64,000 nt of DNA, taken from NCBI GenBank assembly GCA_017935045.1, contig JAGBIJ010000020.1, positions 62,001 through 126,000 on the forward strand, given 5' to 3'. This DNA is from Muribaculaceae bacterium (GTDB lineage Bacteria; Bacteroidota; Bacteroidia; Bacteroidales; Muribaculaceae). The notes beneath the pieces are model-generated. The model had not been told where the DNA came from. It was given only the letters and a program-made list of their open reading frames with translations, and ran no database searches. Shown piece after piece: positions 45,901-52,883 of the stretch; the stretch's first letter is position 1, and the number at the start of each line of letters is the position of its first letter. The position numbers were made by a program, and so were the translations under genes.

Positions 45901-48648
45901 CAGGAAACCATATTTAAGAACCTTATCAGTCGTATTGACTGAATACAGTATGTATTGGCCATCGTATGAGCTTCCCGCACGTACCTGCACGGTCTTTTTA
46001 CCAGGTGCAGCATATATTTGTGTCTCAGGCACCCACAGTATGGACTCAACCGGAGGGCGGCTATCTGACAGGCGATAGAATACAAACGAGTCTGTCACGC
46101 TGCAGTCGCCGAGCGACACTGTCAGACTGTATTTCCCTGAAGGGATGGAAGCTGCCGGCAGCGCGAGATTGTTGCCGGTAGCCGTACCTTGAAGCACGGT
46201 ATTCTTGTCGCTGTCCTTGAGGAGATAACTGAACGGAGCCGACAGATCTACAGCGCCGGAACGGCTTAAGCGTATATTGACAGTATCTGACTTTATCAAA
46301 ACCGGATTGTCGTCAATAAAAGAAATCTGAGAAATTTTTCCAAGGAAGAATCTTTGTTCTTCACTTATCTGAGACTCTCCCGCATCGGAAGTAGCTGTGG
46401 CCGAATATGTAAACACACCATCGGCGAAAGACGTATTCCGGAGATTGCCGGTAGGCAGACGCAGCTCAAACGAGCCGTCAGCGGCAGACTTTACATCGGC
46501 AGCGTAAGAGGCTTCGGAAGCTGAATACCAACGCCATATAAAAGAAGGAGAATAGTTTACCTTGATTTTGACCGGTATGCCGGCAAGCGGCATCCCGCTA
46601 TAAGTAGCGACTATCCCTTTGAGAGTCACTTCGTCGCCAGCAGCATAAGCTTTGCCGTCCTTGTCAAGCTGCACGTAGAAAGTAGGTTGTTTGTAGTCCT
46701 CGACACGTATGCCCGCGCTGCTCCATAACTTCTTTCCATTCTGATCAGACTGACTTTCAACAGTAATTCTGTAATAGCCGTTCAGACCGCTCTTCGGCAA
46801 CGCAAATTCGCCGGACGCCCGGCCGAAATCATCTGTGACAAGATTCAATGTGTCGCAATCTACCCCGGCATTGTTAGTAAGCGTTGCCTTTAGGCGGCAT
46901 CCGGGGAGAATTCCGAAGCCTGACTTGCCGAAGTTATTAGCCACGACAGCAAAGCGGCATGTATCTCCGGGATGGTAAATGGAAAGATCAGTAAAGATGT
47001 TTGCTCTCCGGCCATTGAAATCAGACTGTCCATATAAATATGAATAGAGTTCTGCTTTGTCTGACTTGTTGGAAGCCGAAATCTTCAGATTCGAATATTT
47101 CTCCAAAGGAGTCTGTATTTCTATATACCCATCCTTGTTGGTACGTGAGGACGCTATGAGTCTATCGGAGTAGCGCACGGAATAAACACGTACATCTATA
47201 CCCGGAAGGGGCGCGCCAGTAAGGGCGCTGAGTACGTACACGCGGGGAGAGAGAGCGGAAGACTTGTCTATAATGGTGGTAATCGCCATGTCCGATACAC
47301 GGAAAGACGCCGAGCTTTCGGGAGCAAGAAGCTTGCTGCGGTCATCGACAGGAGACGACGAACCGCATACAGCATATTTCCCTACGGGAAGCATGCCGAA
47401 ATCGACACGTATGGAATCGTATTCCAGAAATCCTGATTTTATGGGAATGGACTTAATGAATCGGGTCAGCTTTTTGCTTTTTAACTGCTTCCCTAAAGAG
47501 ATATTATTAGGGCTTCCAATACATTCAAACAGATGAAGATAAGCAGTGTCACCCATATTCATTGCCTGCGCATCTATGACGACATGCTCGGTCGTCACAA
47601 AAGAGTTCTTGCATAAGGCATTGACGCTGCCTTCCTGCAACTTGCCAAGCAGATTGCGGATAGCGTTAATATTCTTGTAATCAGGATATTTTTTCAATCC
47701 TTCGGAACAGAGGGAATAAAGCTCCTTTTTATACTTCTGAAAGTCGGGAGCAGAGGTATCCATCTGTTGCAGTAAAGTGTATGCTTTGGTTAAGAAGCCG
47801 AGGGAATAAGGATTGGCGGAGTAGCGCTTATAGGCGTTGAGCAGACTGTCTATCCGCTCGGGTGTCGGCAGCGAAGTTAGGGAAGGAGGATACGCTACAG
47901 TCAGCGCAGCCACATCGCCCGATGCCTTGGCATAGTCAAGCCGCGAAGCGATTATCTCGCGGCTGGTGGCGGCGCAATCTTCGGCCGGAGAAGGCGTGGA
48001 GGCAACCGTTTCAAACGGAATCCGGTTGCCGTCTACAAACTTTTCCAGCTGTTTAATGCTCTTCTCGGCAATCATATCGTAGACCGTGGGATAGAAGGTC
48101 AGATCCCAGTCGTCGGCCTTTAGTATGCCGCGCCAGGCCGAAAGGGGCTCCTTGCGCAGCAAGTCAGGATGAGCCATAGCCTGCTTTACCAGCGAATTAA
48201 CCTTTTTAGCGTAAAGCTGTTTGCTCCATTCATCTACATTTTCCGGATATGAATCGAGCGGCAGATTGCGCGAATCGGCCTGAAAGCTGTCAGAGTCGTA
48301 CTTCTGAGCGTACATCTCCGCTTCCAGGGAATACAGGATGGCTCTCTCGGCCGCGCCCGAGACCGAAGCGAGCGAGTCGAGCATACGGACAGAGCTGTTG
48401 AAGCTCTCGCCGGAAATTATACTCTTGGCTATGATAAGGTCTACCGTCTGGCGGATGACCTGCCGGGCGTCTCCGGACTTCACGGCCTTGTCAAGCTTTA
48501 CCGTTGCATTGTTTATTACCGTCTCGGGATATGCGAAATCGGGCACGGAGTCAGCCTTCTGCGCAGTCTTGCGGGCTAACGCCGGGAGAGGCGCTGACGC
48601 CAACAGCGTCATAACCGCGCATAATAAAGTAAGATGTATAAGCTTCAT
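42961..48648 (-). CDS. large alpha-2-macroglobulin family protein without a thioester motif
   Basis: The 1895-residue protein has a signal peptide at about 1-25. After a helical N-terminal part come macroglobulin-like beta domains, including LTGAPLPGIDVRVYS near residue 475, DLSIYHPGDTCRFAVVANNFG near 560 split by loops, and GGAAKEVFRGAECPSAFFMP near 1140. A helical thioester-like domain (about 1340-1600, with NGNGGWSWCPGMDASAYI near 1468) precedes the C-terminal domain. The CxEQ thioester is not seen: the place where it usually lies reads VTALPDMSFDKSASILS near 1355. Bacterial relatives are periplasmic or surface protease traps or envelope proteins; this one cannot trap covalently. There is no YfaS or PBP1C neighbour; ispE follows. 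Confidence 0.85.
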   Translation of the reverse strand: MKLIHLTLLCAVMTLLASAPLPALARKTAQKADSVPDFAYPETVINNATVKLDKAVKSGDARQVIRQTVDLIIAKSIISGESFNSSVRMLDSLASVSGAAERAILYSLEAEMYAQKYDSDSFQADSRNLPLDSYPENVDEWSKQLYAKKVNSLVKQAMAHPDLLRKEPLSAWRGILKADDWDLTFYPTVYDMIAEKSIKQLEKFVDGNRIPFETVASTPSPAEDCAATSREIIASRLDYAKASGDVAALTVAYPPSLTSLPTPERIDSLLNAYKRYSANPYSLGFLTKAYTLLQQMDTSAPDFQKYKKELYSLCSEGLKKYPDYKNINAIRNLLGKLQEGSVNALCKNSFVTTEHVVIDAQAMNMGDTAYLHLFECIGSPNNISLGKQLKSKKLTRFIKSIPIKSGFLEYDSIRVDFGMLPVGKYAVCGSSSPVDDRSKLLAPESSASFRVSDMAITTIIDKSSALSPRVYVLSALTGAPLPGIDVRVYSVRYSDRLIASSRTNKDGYIEIQTPLEKYSNLKISASNKSDKAELYSYLYGQSDFNGRRANIFTDLSIYHPGDTCRFAVVANNFGKSGFGILPGCRLKATLTNNAGVDCDTLNLVTDDFGRASGEFALPKSGLNGYYRITVESQSDQNGKKLWSSAGIRVEDYKQPTFYVQLDKDGKAYAAGDEVTLKGIVATYSGMPLAGIPVKIKVNYSPSFIWRWYSASEASYAADVKSAADGSFELRLPTGNLRNTSFADGVFTYSATATSDAGESQISEEQRFFLGKISQISFIDDNPVLIKSDTVNIRLSRSGAVDLSAPFSYLLKDSDKNTVLQGTATGNNLALPAASIPSGKYSLTVSLGDCSVTDSFVFYRLSDSRPPVESILWVPETQIYAAPGKKTVQVRAGSSYDGQYILYSVNTTDKVLKYGFLKVSDGIATLDVDAPVRYYDRATVRFFTVHNSVNAVSNVTVLPDSAAHALKMKTLSFRDHINAGGKERWTFSYSFANTPVGVMPVLATMSDKALNALYPFEWSKLGNSNYFSGDMVDFNYMYEGKAYLRYVQPWTRLRTLYASAPWIDTYGQMLAGSSSYFRRGGTVRIRGCSTTALGANQVLMAEDKEADIDMAYAAVPKAMAKMESMEDAAPESAEAGGVDGGAAKEVFRGAECPSAFFMPNLSTDKDGVLELSFDAPNFNTTWQLQLLGYLPDLRNALDIIDVVASKPIMVSANAPRFLRTGDKAVLQATIFNNTGSQTRAGGYIEIFDPLTYKVLVRRDYADETMAPEANRVIEVDFAVPSDLQFVGYRVMGRNGSYSDGEQSLIAIRPSSTPVTESYPFYMSPSANEYSMKLPQVDKNASVTFQYCDNPVWYCVTALPDMSFDKSASILSRADALYGNAIAAGLAGEYPALRQALKAWSEAGDSTMVSNLQKDAKLKIVALENTPWVNDAAAETLRMSRLVNLLDTAANVQAVRAAIEDIAAAQNGNGGWSWCPGMDASAYITGQILWRLGMLKSMGYLPDDSKIGRMVAKGLKYVDSDIVKDYKKYGDISESTMLNWLYIRSFFDSPSTDATFLKLQKTALAGIKKNWKKYDIYDKATAATLLWREKYPMESRSILESLRQSASKSAERGAWFDNLRAGVFTPHNTLITTTQALEAFNEIEPGSPMVDALRQWLIIERQAQDWGNTAQLAEVVYAVLTSGSKWTESFAPAVVTLNGKAVEPSRRDLLTGAFTVQLPAAEASGAELRVVKSGSHQSWGGVMAQYIAPINTVKQFSESDVSVRKRVLVVTEDAAGETVAPASGRLKVGQKVRVELTVTSARDIDYAVIVDGSAGCLAPADQLSHYVWRDGVGYYREVKTDDTNFYMYRLPRGTFLLTYDCFVSREGDYANGIATLQSLYAPMLSAHSAGEEIQVRK

Positions 48649-48670
48649 AGTAGAGTGAAAATTATCGTTT

Positions 48671-48721
48671 AAAAAATATGACTGAACTTATAACGCTATG
48701 CCTACAGCTAAGTTCAGTCAT
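48671..48721 (-). terminator. terminator of the sigma/membrane-regulator/Spy-like operon
   Basis: ATGACTGAACTTA (48678-48690) pairs exactly with TAAGTTCAGTCAT (48709-48721), a 13-bp stem with an 18-nt loop. On the minus strand it is followed by ATTTTTTAAACG, a clean T run. It ends the transcript from 50581 and isolates the alpha-2-macroglobulin gene. Confidence 0.88.
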
Positions 48722-48767
48722 TAAGGAAACGGAGAAATCTATCTATTTTTTCAATCGGCGGAGTGGG

Positions 48768-49223
48768 TTATTTCTTTTTCTTATGCCTGGGCTTCTGCAT
48801 CTCCATGACCTTGCGCTGGAACTTGTGCTCCGCCTTTTTCAACTGAAAGAGCTGCTTTGGGGTCAGCAGGGTCTTGAGCTGCTGGAAGAAATTCTTTTCC
48901 AGCTCGCCTTCGCGTGACTTGAATCCCGCCATGGCTTCGGCAGTGACCAGATAGTCTGCATCCGTAGGCTCGTCCTTGGCTCTCATAGCCTTGAAACGCG
49001 AGCCCATTTCGGCGAAAAGAGCCTCGCGGCTCTGGTCATACTGGTTGTACAGGCGCGTGAACTCAGGCTGCTTGTCAGCCGGCAAATCTATCTCCTGAAT
49101 AAAATATTTGACCTTGAACTCCTGCAGCTCCTTGCGTTTCTCGGCAGTGTCGGGCTGAGGCTGAGCAAAGGCGCCGGCCACAGCCGTGAGGCAGAAAAAG
49201 AGTATGAGTAAAATTCTGTTCAT
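48768..49223 (-). CDS. exported Spy/LTXXQ-like helical protein
   Basis: From the ATG at 49223 the protein has 151 residues, with a signal peptide at about 1-20 ending GAFAQ. The mature part is almost entirely charged helix. It contains LTPKQLFQLKKAEHKFQRK near residue 115, the LTxxQ-type pattern of Spy/CpxP periplasmic proteins, and a Lys/His/Arg-rich tail. Spy-like proteins act as periplasmic chaperones or stress sensors. It is third after an ECF sigma gene and a membrane protein, a common Bacteroidetes arrangement, so a role in an envelope stress response is likely but inferred. Confidence 0.75.
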   Translation of the reverse strand: MNRILLILFFCLTAVAGAFAQPQPDTAEKRKELQEFKVKYFIQEIDLPADKQPEFTRLYNQYDQSREALFAEMGSRFKAMRAKDEPTDADYLVTAEAMAGFKSREGELEKNFFQQLKTLLTPKQLFQLKKAEHKFQRKVMEMQKPRHKKKK

Positions 49224-49236
49224 TCCGTTTATCGCT

Positions 49237-49791
49237 TTAAAGCATATAATACAATTCGTCGCCGGTGTCGGCGTCCAAGGCTTTCTCAAGTTGCGCCAGA
49301 TCGATATCGGAGGCGTTGACAGCAGCATTGAAGTCCTGCATTATCTCGTTGTCTATCTCGGCGCCGGCGGCCGTCTCGGCTGTCGGGGCGGCCTCAGAAG
49401 CGTCAGAGCCGGATTCGTAGGCGGAAAGGTCTTCGGAAGCGTCATCCACTATAATCATAGAGGATGTGCCCACCACCGGCTTTGCCACCTCGGGCGAACT
49501 CATAGCCTGAGCTATCATGGCTGGCGGATTGTCAAGCGACACCTGCCCTGCGCCGGCACGCTCCTGAACCATGGTCACCATCTTCATGGTACACCATATT
49601 CCGGCGAACATGGCAGCCATATATACATACGGCTTGATACGCTGCCAGCGGGTCAGGGGAGCTGCCTTGCGCGGCTCGCGCTCGGGCAACTCGCGCTGTA
49701 TCTTGGCGAAGACTTCATCGAAATAGCCGTCAGGCACCCGGAAACCGGGGTCTGTGCCGAATTTTTCTCTTATTTTGTCTTCTGTTTTCAT
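49237..49791 (-). CDS. single-pass membrane protein, candidate anti-sigma factor
   Basis: The 184-residue protein has a cytoplasmic N terminus of about 50 residues containing FRVPDGYFDEVFAKIQREL, a short motif common in Bacteroidetes proteins encoded next to ECF sigma factors. One transmembrane helix follows near 51-70 (YVYMAAMFAGIWCTMKMV), then an acidic, Ala/Glu/Ser-rich periplasmic tail. It has no zinc-binding anti-sigma motif. Position between sigma factor and Spy-like protein suggests it controls the sigma factor from the membrane; this is inference. It lies 13 bp before the Spy-like gene. Confidence 0.7.
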   Translation of the reverse strand: MKTEDKIREKFGTDPGFRVPDGYFDEVFAKIQRELPEREPRKAAPLTRWQRIKPYVYMAAMFAGIWCTMKMVTMVQERAGAGQVSLDNPPAMIAQAMSSPEVAKPVVGTSSMIIVDDASEDLSAYESGSDASEAAPTAETAAGAEIDNEIMQDFNAAVNASDIDLAQLEKALDADTGDELYYML

Positions 49792-49968
49792 CTCAATAAT
49801 ATTTCTTTATATCTTTTGACAGCCGACAATCGCAATGGTTTAATGCCTAATAATAATTTTTTTAGCGTATGGGGCGAACTTTTACAGACTGCCTTGTGTT
49901 ATAATATCAGAAATAAGAAATCGTTTCATGATGTTAGGTTAGTTCGAAATGTATTATGGAAAACACGT

Positions 49969-50000
49969 AAAAGCGGCAGACTGAGAAGGCTGCCGCTTTT
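49969..50000 (-). terminator. hairpin after the sigma factor gene
   Basis: AAAAGCGGCAG (49969-49979) pairs exactly with CTGCCGCTTTT (49990-50000) in an 11-bp stem with a 10-nt loop, just 8 bp past the sigma stop. On the minus strand it continues TTTTACGTGTTTTCC. It would stop or attenuate transcription before the membrane regulator gene, so sigma would be made in excess of its partner unless another promoter exists in the gap. Confidence 0.75.
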
Positions 50001-50008
50001 GTCTGCGG

Positions 50009-50581
50009 TCAGACGTCGTCCCATTTACTGAAATAGTCTTCTATTTTCTTGACGGCATGATGATAGCTCGACTTAAGCGCGCCTACCGACGTACCGAGAA
50101 TTTCGGATATCTGCTCGTACTTCATTTCATCGAAGTAGCGCATGTTGAATACCAGTCTTTGTTTCTCCGGCAGCATGGCGATAGCTTTCTGCAGCTCGAG
50201 CTTCAGTGCGTCTCCATCGAAATAGCGGTCAGCCTGCAGATTGTCAATCAAGAAGCTGTCGCCATCTTCCGGCGAACCGTTTACGGCCTGGCGGCTGCGC
50301 TCCTTGTTCAGATGATTCAGGCTTTCGTTGACTGCTATCTTGAACAGCCAGGTCGACAGCTTGGCGTCTCCTCTGAAATGATCGAGATTGGCCCAGGCTT
50401 TCATAAATGTGTTCTGCAACAGATCCGAGGCATCCTCGTGGCTGACCACCATCTTGCGTATCTGCCAATATATCTGCTCCCCGTAGGTGCGTGTCAGGAC
50501 GTCGAACGCTGCTCTTGACTTCGCAGGGTCAAGCAGGTCGGCCACCAACTGCTTCTCATCTATTTTGGGAGTATATGCCAT
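50009..50581 (-). CDS. ECF-type RNA polymerase sigma factor
   Basis: The 190-residue protein has sigma region 2 (about 25-95, with SHEDASDLLQNTFMKAWAN and KLSTWLFKIAVNESLNHL) and region 4 (about 130-185, with LPEKQRLVFNMRYFDEMKYE and LGTSVGALKSSYHHAVKKI). There is no region 1 or 3, which makes it extracytoplasmic-function type. It heads the membrane-regulator and Spy-like genes. A TAACTTTA sequence about 25 bp upstream is one base off the -7 consensus. The genes it controls are unknown. Confidence 0.92.
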   Translation of the reverse strand: MAYTPKIDEKQLVADLLDPAKSRAAFDVLTRTYGEQIYWQIRKMVVSHEDASDLLQNTFMKAWANLDHFRGDAKLSTWLFKIAVNESLNHLNKERSRQAVNGSPEDGDSFLIDNLQADRYFDGDALKLELQKAIAMLPEKQRLVFNMRYFDEMKYEQISEILGTSVGALKSSYHHAVKKIEDYFSKWDDV

Positions 50582-50655
50582 TGTCGTCTATCTTTCGAGC
50601 GTGTAAAGTTAATAAAAAAATTTATATTGCCTGACGTCTCAACACTATTTAACTA

Positions 50656-51987
50656 TCATGCGGCTACCAACGCATGTCTGCTCTCGCGCCTGAAGAGCAT
50701 AGCCAGACCGGCGCCGCGCACCAGAAGATATGAGAGAAAGGCTGACCAGAGCCTATCGTTGTCAGGCAATGACAGAGTCAGGCCGCCGGCGTCCCAGCCG
50801 ATGAAGTCGATGGCGAAGAACAGCGCCGCTCCGGCCAAAGTGACCCAAAGCATGGCGGCGGTGGCGGTCATACCTATATATATGCCGTCGAAAAGAAACG
50901 CGCCCACTGTGAGCGACGGTATCAGGAAAAGATAGAGCCTATAGTCATCGAGCAATGACAGAACCGCCCCGCTGTCTGTAATAAAGCTGCTGATAGGGCC
51001 GTAAAACAGCAGATATATGGCCGTAAAGATTACTGCCATTATAGCGCCCCACCCCATGAGTGCCCTGACAGTGCGTCCTAACTGGCCTTTGTCCCGACGC
51101 CCCACGCATTTGCCGGCAAGAGCCTCCCCGGCAAATGCGAAGCCGTCCATGAAATAAGAGAAAAACATAAAGAACTGCATCATCACGGCGTTCAGGGCCA
51201 ATATGTCGTTGCCAAGCCGAGCTCCTATAGAAGTCACACCCATACTGACGCCCATGATGCAGAACGATCGGAAAAATATATCGGTGTTTACTCTGAAAAA
51301 TCGTCCGAGACCGGAAAGAGCCACTGTCTTACGCCAGCTGCTGAACGGCATGCGGCCGCCGTTGAAGCGACGCGCCAGCCACAGGGCAAGCAACAGGCCG
51401 CACCAGTTGGCGCCGAGCGTGCCTATGGCGGTGCCTGGAAAACCGAGGGAGAAGCCATATACGCACAGCAGGCTTAACCCTATGTTGATTACGTTGGTTA
51501 CCACCGCAATTATCATCGGATAAAAGCTCGACTGCATGCCTAAGAACCAGCCGCTTACCGACATAGTGGCGAGCATGGCCGGCGCGCCCCATATCACTAT
51601 GGAGAAATACATGGAGGCCAATGCACGCACGTCGGCAGCGGGATGTATCACTGCCAGTACAAGCGCTTTAAGCGGCCACTGCAATGCCACGATGAGCAAC
51701 CCCGTAAGCATGGCTACGAGGAAAGCGCGGGAGAAAACCACGGCGCTGGCCTCGCGGTCGCCGGACCCGTAGGCCTGCGCCGTCATGCCCGAGGTGCCGG
51801 AGCGCAGGAATCCGAAACACCAGAAGACTACGTTGACCATCATCGTGCCTACGGCTATGGCGCCTATGAAACCGGCGTCGCCGAGATGACCGGCGATGGT
51901 AGTGTCACACAGACCCAGCAGAGGCACAGTGATGTTGCTCACTATGGCCGGCAGGGCGATACGCAGTATGTCACGATTGATACTCAT
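50656..51987 (-). CDS. MATE family multidrug efflux transporter (DinF-like)
   Basis: The 443-residue inner-membrane antiporter has twelve predicted helices in two related halves. MATE motifs include PAIVSNITVPLLGLCDTTIAG at the start (21 residues, split here by the N-terminal helix) and SGTSGMTAQAYGSGDREA near residue 65 with its counterpart GFAFAGEALAGKCVGRRD near 290. The pattern is DinF-like rather than NorM-like. The start at 51987 is preferred because a promoter -7 box lies at 52000-52007; a longer frame to 52056 would include the promoter. The substrate is unknown. Confidence 0.92.
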   Translation of the reverse strand: MSINRDILRIALPAIVSNITVPLLGLCDTTIAGHLGDAGFIGAIAVGTMMVNVVFWCFGFLRSGTSGMTAQAYGSGDREASAVVFSRAFLVAMLTGLLIVALQWPLKALVLAVIHPAADVRALASMYFSIVIWGAPAMLATMSVSGWFLGMQSSFYPMIIAVVTNVINIGLSLLCVYGFSLGFPGTAIGTLGANWCGLLLALWLARRFNGGRMPFSSWRKTVALSGLGRFFRVNTDIFFRSFCIMGVSMGVTSIGARLGNDILALNAVMMQFFMFFSYFMDGFAFAGEALAGKCVGRRDKGQLGRTVRALMGWGAIMAVIFTAIYLLFYGPISSFITDSGAVLSLLDDYRLYLFLIPSLTVGAFLFDGIYIGMTATAAMLWVTLAGAALFFAIDFIGWDAGGLTLSLPDNDRLWSAFLSYLLVRGAGLAMLFRRESRHALVAA

Positions 51988-51999
51988 AAATTGCAGTTG

Positions 52000-52031
52000 C
52001 AAAATTACTGAAAAATCCGCAGGGGGACAAA
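52000..52031 (-). promoter_or_regulatory. promoter of the MATE gene
   Basis: On the minus strand TTTG lies 20 nt before TAATTTTG (52007-52000). Its -33 end approaches the divergent promoter of the zinc-ribbon gene, so the two promoters share a 40-bp centre. Confidence 0.65.
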
Positions 52032-52047
52032 AAACGGCCGTGTTCGT

Positions 52048-52079
52048 TTTGCTCATTCCGCCAATAATGGTTACCTTTG
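52048..52079 (+). promoter_or_regulatory. promoter of the zinc-ribbon gene
   Basis: TTTG (52048-52051) is followed after 20 nt by TACCTTTG (52072-52079). The leader to the ATG at 52104 is about 20 nt. Confidence 0.65.
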
Positions 52080-52103
52080 CATAAAATTTACCGTAATTGC
52101 GCT

Positions 52104-52871
52104 ATGCCAATGAAAAAATGTCCGAAATGCGGACATCAAAATACTGAAGATGCCAAATTCTGCTCGCAGTGCGGAACGCCGCTTCCCCTGCCTCTGCCGC
52201 GTAAGACGAAGGCCACTCCTCCGCCGCTGCCCCATCTCGCGGCGAAAGCAGACAATCCGCCTGTCGCCGCCCCGCCCGAAGTGACGGGAGGCTTCGATGA
52301 ACCGGACTTCGACATGCCCGAGACTCCTGAACGAAACAATACCGCGAGGTTAGGCGTCATAGTCACAATCGCAGGTATCGCAGCACTGATTGTCCTGCTT
52401 GCATCTCTCTACAAATGCAGTCACAAAATCCCGGACACCATTGCCGACTCAGTCTGCATCGATTCCGCAGTCACAGAGGAAATAATCATTCCTGAGGAAA
52501 CGCATATCGATAATACGGATTTCGCAGATGACTCCGCAGCTGCTCCTGCAATCGAGATACCTGCTTACGATAATACCTATACATACGCTGATTCTGTCAG
52601 CCGCCCTGACGTAATAAAGCCATCGCCTGCAGTGAAGAATACGGGGCCTGACGGACCGGCGTGGATTGGCGGCTCCTGGGAAGCGGGCTCCATGCGTTTC
52701 GTCATAAACCGCGCCTCCCGCACTGTCTCCACCTACATGAACGGAGAACTGCTGAACACATCCAAATACACCTATTCCGACAATACTATCAGTATAGCCG
52801 CGGGCGGATATCTGCGCGTTGACGAGTCTGACAAGGCCATGTACACCGCCTCTGGCGACAGGCTGCACTAA
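52104..52871 (+). CDS. zinc-ribbon membrane protein with small C-terminal beta domain
   Basis: The 255-residue protein starts with a double-cysteine zinc ribbon, CPKCGHQN and FCSQCGTPLP (residues of about 5-30), then a Pro-rich linker, one transmembrane helix near 90-110 (GVIVTIAGIAALIVLLASLY), an acidic Asp/Glu/Thr-rich stretch, and a C-terminal domain of about 65 residues starting GGSWEAGSMRFVINRASR. The same plan recurs in the gene at 61751. The orientation would place the ribbon in the cytosol and the beta domain outside. The function is unknown. The next gene starts 12 bp downstream. Confidence 0.75.
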   Translation: MPMKKCPKCGHQNTEDAKFCSQCGTPLPLPLPRKTKATPPPLPHLAAKADNPPVAAPPEVTGGFDEPDFDMPETPERNNTARLGVIVTIAGIAALIVLLASLYKCSHKIPDTIADSVCIDSAVTEEIIIPEETHIDNTDFADDSAAAPAIEIPAYDNTYTYADSVSRPDVIKPSPAVKNTGPDGPAWIGGSWEAGSMRFVINRASRTVSTYMNGELLNTSKYTYSDNTISIAAGGYLRVDESDKAMYTASGDRLH

Positions 52872-52883
52872 TCCGATACCAAT

